Shown here one piece after another: positions 13,990 through 16,901 of a stretch of DNA of 16,901 bases. The stretch is from JALYNX01 sp040905925 (GTDB lineage: Bacteria > Actinomycetota > Acidimicrobiia > Spongiisociales > ZC4RG35): positions 1 through 16,901 of the forward strand of contig JBBDQO010000122.1 of NCBI GenBank assembly GCA_040905925.1, written 5' to 3'. Every line of letters starts with the position of its first letter. Position 1 is the stretch's first letter. The notes beneath the pieces were generated by a model that saw only the letters and a program-made list of their open reading frames with translations, had not been told where the DNA came from and searched no databases. The translations under genes were made by a program, and so were the position numbers.

Positions 13990-14576
13990 CCGAAGGCGCC
14001 AGCCGCACCGACCCCCTCGAAATGGTCAAGCGTTACGGCATCCTCGCCTATGGGGCGTTCGGCACCATGCTCGACGTGGGGCTGATGGTGTTGGGGAGTC
14101 TGCTGGTTGGCCTCTCGATCGCGGTTCTGCTTGCCGGCTTCGAGCTCGTCAATGTCGTCCAGGAACTGTCGACCGGCGCCATGCTCGCCTCGGCCATGAT
14201 CCTGGCGGTCGTCGGCCTGTTTTGCCTCGGAGTGGCATCCGAAGGCCCCCTAGGTCGGGGCCGAAAACTGGTCGGATTCCAGCTTTGGGAGGTGGGGATC
14301 GGCCGGACTGTGGCTGTGTTCCTTGTCGGGTTCGGCGCTTTGCTGGCATACGGGCTCATCAGCGGCCTTCTCGAAGATCTCCCCGAGCCTCTGCGCAAAG
14401 GTGCGGAAGGACTGCGGGCGGTGGGTATCGCCGGAATGGTGGTCATGCCCCTGATCGGTGTGCCGCTCTCGCTGCTGATCCGCTGGGCGCCAAACGCCCC
14501 GCCCTGGCTGGACAAGGCCGAGATCCCCTGTCTGTTCGTGGTCTGGGCCATCGCCACCATGGCGATCTTCGCGTAG
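13986..14576 (+). CDS. uncharacterised membrane protein at the end of the glc operon
   Basis: The TTG at 13986 overlaps the glcF stop (TTGA) and follows a strong Shine-Dalgarno, giving 196 residues. After a short hydrophilic start (TEGASRTDPLEMVKRYG) the protein has about five hydrophobic segments: LMVLGSLLVGLSIAVLLAGF, MLASAMILAVVGLFCLGVA, TVAVFLVGFGALLAYGLI, a segment around AGMVVMPLIGVPLSLLI, and a C-terminal PCLFVVWAIATMAIFA. No transporter or enzyme motif was recognised. Its translational coupling to glcF suggests a role linked to the glycolate oxidase complex, for example membrane anchoring or substrate uptake, but this is inference. The next gene is convergent, 56 nt away; no clear terminator hairpin is visible in that gap. 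Confidence 0.75.
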   Translation: MTEGASRTDPLEMVKRYGILAYGAFGTMLDVGLMVLGSLLVGLSIAVLLAGFELVNVVQELSTGAMLASAMILAVVGLFCLGVASEGPLGRGRKLVGFQLWEVGIGRTVAVFLVGFGALLAYGLISGLLEDLPEPLRKGAEGLRAVGIAGMVVMPLIGVPLSLLIRWAPNAPPWLDKAEIPCLFVVWAIATMAIFA

Positions 14577-14632
14577 ATAACGACGTCTTGGTTTGGCTTC
14601 TGGCTTAGGGCGCAGGACTTGAGACCTGAGGC

Positions 14633-15475
14633 CTACAAACTCTTGGCGTAGATCAGCAGCCGCCGCGTGGTGAATCCTTCTCTGGTCAGCGCCTCGCCGC
14701 TCCACGGTGTCTCCGGGATGTAGATCTCGATCCGGGCCATCCCCAACTGACGGGCGACTTCGGCGATGCCTTCGAGCAGTGCAGGACAGTCGGCAGGATC
14801 GGTGACCATCCATCGGACCGCGAGTGTGTCCTGGTCGGGGACCGCCACAACCCAACCGGCGCCTCCCTGAAACAGGTTGTGGTCGGTGATGGGGGTGTCG
14901 AGATCGCTGCGATGAGCCTTTCGCCAGCGCCAATTCCCCGGGTAGAGCTCGCGCCCGGCCCGGGCCAACTCGCTTCCGAGCCATAACAACCAGCCGGCAT
15001 CGGCGTCGGCTCCCGATGCCGGATGAAGCCGATCACGCTCCCGGGGAAGCGGTCCCCGCGGGGTCTTGGCCTCTCCCAGGATCCAGACGCAGGTGTTCCG
15101 ATAGCCGAGCTTCTCGACCTGGGAGCTTGCCGCCTGGTTCTCCTCCTCGATCACCAGCCGGACGATCTGTGCCCCCCGTTCCCGGGCCCATTGCACCCCG
15201 TAGTCGTTCATGGCCGCACCCATCCCGGCCCGACGATGATCGGGATGGACCCTGGCCGCGCTCAACCACCCCTCGGTGGGAGACAGCAACTCGGCCCGTG
15301 ACGTCGCCAGCGGGTGGTCGTCCTGATCGACACAGACCACGACCAGTGAGCTCGGATCCTCGATCCATGCCGGGAGCGCCTCGCCGACATAGTCGCCCCA
15401 GGTGAAGGTGTCACGGGTCCAGGGTTCGATCTTCGGCACATCGTCCTGGCGTGCGGGGCGCAGCGTGAAGGCCAT
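14633..15475 (-). CDS. GNAT-family N-acetyltransferase, apparently two-domain
   Basis: A 280-residue protein. The N-terminal GNAT domain (about 4-135) starts FTLRPARQDDVPKI, has ARVHPDHRRAGMGAAM with the acetyl-CoA-binding RRAGMG at 81-86, and the later helix-strand EEENQAASSQVEKLGYR typical of GNAT motif B. The C-terminal part (about 165-280) looks like a second, degenerate GNAT-like half, with ARIEIYIPETPWSGEALTREGF but no Q/RxxGxG loop. It would transfer an acetyl group from acetyl-CoA to an unknown amine. The ATG at 15475 lies 2 nt after the argS stop, so the two genes are almost surely co-transcribed. Substrate cannot be predicted. Confidence 0.85.
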   Translation of the reverse strand: MAFTLRPARQDDVPKIEPWTRDTFTWGDYVGEALPAWIEDPSSLVVVCVDQDDHPLATSRAELLSPTEGWLSAARVHPDHRRAGMGAAMNDYGVQWARERGAQIVRLVIEEENQAASSQVEKLGYRNTCVWILGEAKTPRGPLPRERDRLHPASGADADAGWLLWLGSELARAGRELYPGNWRWRKAHRSDLDTPITDHNLFQGGAGWVVAVPDQDTLAVRWMVTDPADCPALLEGIAEVARQLGMARIEIYIPETPWSGEALTREGFTTRRLLIYAKSL

Positions 15476-15477
15476 AG

Positions 15478-16901
15478 CTACATCCGGTCGGGAATCTCGA
15501 TCCCTAACAGGTCAAGCAGTCGTTCCAGGGCTCGCAACGCCCAGGCCGACAACGCCAGCCACGAGGCCTGTCGCACCGGGTTGGGCTCGGAGAGGATGTG
15601 GCAGGTGTCGTAGAAGCGGTTGAATCGGCCTGCCACCCCATAGGCGAACTCCGCCACGTGGTTGGGAGAGCGAAGGTCGATCGTCCGTTGGACCACCTCG
15701 GGAAGACGCAACAGGTCGATCACCAGGTCGCGTTCCACGTCCACCGCGGGTGGGGAGATCTCACCCTGGCTCAATCCTGCCTCGGCGGCCTTGCGCAGGA
15801 TCGACTTGATGCGCACCGCGGCGTATTGAAGGTAGGGGCCGGTCTTTCCCTCGAAGGAGCTGAAACGGTCGAGGTCGAACACGTAGTCCGAGACCCGGTT
15901 ATTGATCAGGTCTCCGAACTTCAGGGCGGCAATTCCGACCAGGGACGCGATCCGCTCCCGCTCCTCGGCGGGGTACTCCTCGGCCAGATGAGCCTCGTCC
16001 AACTTGCGGTGCGCAGCATCGGTGAGCATCTCGATCACGTCGGCGAGACTGACCACGCCGCCCTCCCGGGTCTTGAAGGGCTTCCCGTCGGGGCCGTTCA
16101 TGGTCCCGAACCAGATGTGCTCCAGTCTGGTCCCGTCCGGGATCATCCCTGCCTTGTGCGCCGCCCGGAACAGTTGGAGGAAGTGGTCCGACTGACGTTT
16201 GTCCACGACGTAGAGGACCAGGTTGGCATGGAGTTCCTCGATCCTCATTTCGATGGTGGCCAGGTCGGTGGTGCTGTAAAGGGCGCCGCCCACCGACGAC
16301 TCCAGGATCAACGGCGGGATATCCCGTTTGTCGTCCTCCTCGGCGACCCGGATCACGACCGCGCCGTCCGACTCCTCGGTGACCCCGGACTCGATCAGCG
16401 AGCTGATCATCGGGCCAATCCGATCCCGCACGTCCGACTCCCCGTACCAGAGGTCGAAGTTCACATCCAGTGCGGCGAAGTCCTCGCGTTGGGCCACCTC
16501 GGAGGCGTATTTCATGTGCCGCCACAAGGCCAGATACCCCGGGTCGCCCTGCTGGAGACGGACCGTCGCCTCTCGTGCCTGGTCGGCGAAGGCGGTGTCG
16601 GCCCGGGCCCGCGCCGCGGCCTCGGGGTACAACCGTTCCAGGTCGTCGAGGGACACCGGCGATCGCTCCGGGTACTGGGAGACATCCTGGTCGAAAAACG
16701 GGAGGTCGGGGTGGGCCTCCTCGATGGCGGCGATGAGCAGGCCCATGTTGAAGCCCCAGTCGCCGAAATGGGGGTCGCGGATCACCTTGTGCCCGGCGAA
16801 GGAGAAGAGACGGGCCAGGGAGTCGCCGATGATGGTTGCCCGGAGATGACCGACGTGCATCGCCTTGGAGACATTGGGCCCGGCGTAGTCGACCACCACG
16901 T
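15478..16901 (-). CDS. argS: arginyl-tRNA synthetase, 5' end outside the window
   Basis: The visible 474-odd residues are the catalytic and C-terminal parts of ArgRS, which charges tRNA-Arg with arginine. Near the window edge VVDYAGPNVSKAMHVGHLRATIIGD contains the class I HIGH signature as HVGH, directly followed by the family helix. The degenerate KMSKS-region equivalent reads DGKPFKTREGG, as is usual for ArgRS. The DALR anticodon-binding domain begins around GKTGPYLQYAAVRI, and the protein ends LGIEIPDRM, the standard terminus. Compared with full-length ArgRS (about 550-580 residues), roughly the first 100 residues are missing beyond 16901. The frame runs off the edge; the GTG at 16899 is an internal valine, not a start. 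Confidence 0.95.
   Translation of the reverse strand, partial: VVVDYAGPNVSKAMHVGHLRATIIGDSLARLFSFAGHKVIRDPHFGDWGFNMGLLIAAIEEAHPDLPFFDQDVSQYPERSPVSLDDLERLYPEAAARARADTAFADQAREATVRLQQGDPGYLALWRHMKYASEVAQREDFAALDVNFDLWYGESDVRDRIGPMISSLIESGVTEESDGAVVIRVAEEDDKRDIPPLILESSVGGALYSTTDLATIEMRIEELHANLVLYVVDKRQSDHFLQLFRAAHKAGMIPDGTRLEHIWFGTMNGPDGKPFKTREGGVVSLADVIEMLTDAAHRKLDEAHLAEEYPAEERERIASLVGIAALKFGDLINNRVSDYVFDLDRFSSFEGKTGPYLQYAAVRIKSILRKAAEAGLSQGEISPPAVDVERDLVIDLLRLPEVVQRTIDLRSPNHVAEFAYGVAGRFNRFYDTCHILSEPNPVRQASWLALSAWALRALERLLDLLGIEIPDRM

Overview
The window looks like a high-GC actinobacterial chromosome, perhaps Acidimicrobiia or a relative. This is inferred from codon composition, TTG/GTG starts, a secreted excalibur-domain protein with WG/FG-type repeats, and a glcDEF operon; the species cannot be named from the sequence. 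The window falls into two unlike halves that meet near position 8030.

Left half (1 to about 8035): accessory DNA, visibly less GC-rich and with long gene-poor gaps. In order it holds a 42-residue basic protein (63-191, -), an Mrr-like PD-(D/E)XK nuclease (399-1130, -), a secreted repeat protein with a C-terminal excalibur domain (1548-2552, +), a 775-residue DNA methyltransferase whose C-terminal part looks like a second PD-(D/E)XK-type domain (2914-5241, -), a small three-helix membrane protein (about 5636-6115, -), and a large serine recombinase (6389-8176, +). Two sets of non-coding repeats are placed around genes. An 85-88 nt, two-hairpin repeat occurs at 291-375 and 2597-2684, enclosing the nuclease and secreted-protein genes. 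A perfect 8-bp-arm palindrome occurs at 2821-2841 and 5470-5490, enclosing the methyltransferase gene. The content fits a defence-type genomic island moved by the recombinase.

Junction: the last ~47 codons of the recombinase are read out of frame through the 5' part of an alkD-type DNA glycosylase gene. The AlkD reading frame has recognisable homology only from about 8034 (LKTDMPFYGV...). The simplest reading is that the island inserted into the 5' end of alkD, that the right attachment junction lies at about 8022-8036, and that the recombinase now has a host-derived tail. The left junction was not found and is probably outside the window.

Right half (8035-16901): ordinary chromosomal genes. 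A tight + strand cluster runs from truncated alkD to hyuB (ATGA overlap), then after 25 nt glcD, glcE (TTGA overlap), glcF (TGATG overlap) and a small membrane protein (TTGA overlap, strong Shine-Dalgarno). GlcDEF would oxidise glycolate or a similar 2-hydroxy acid to the keto acid and pass electrons on through GlcF. Convergent to this, on the - strand, are argS (5' end outside the window) and, 2 nt after its stop, a GNAT acetyltransferase.

The most interesting points are the paired structured repeats, the paired palindromes around the methyltransferase, the methyltransferase-nuclease-like fusion beside a membrane protein, and the alkD insertion that rewrites the recombinase C terminus.
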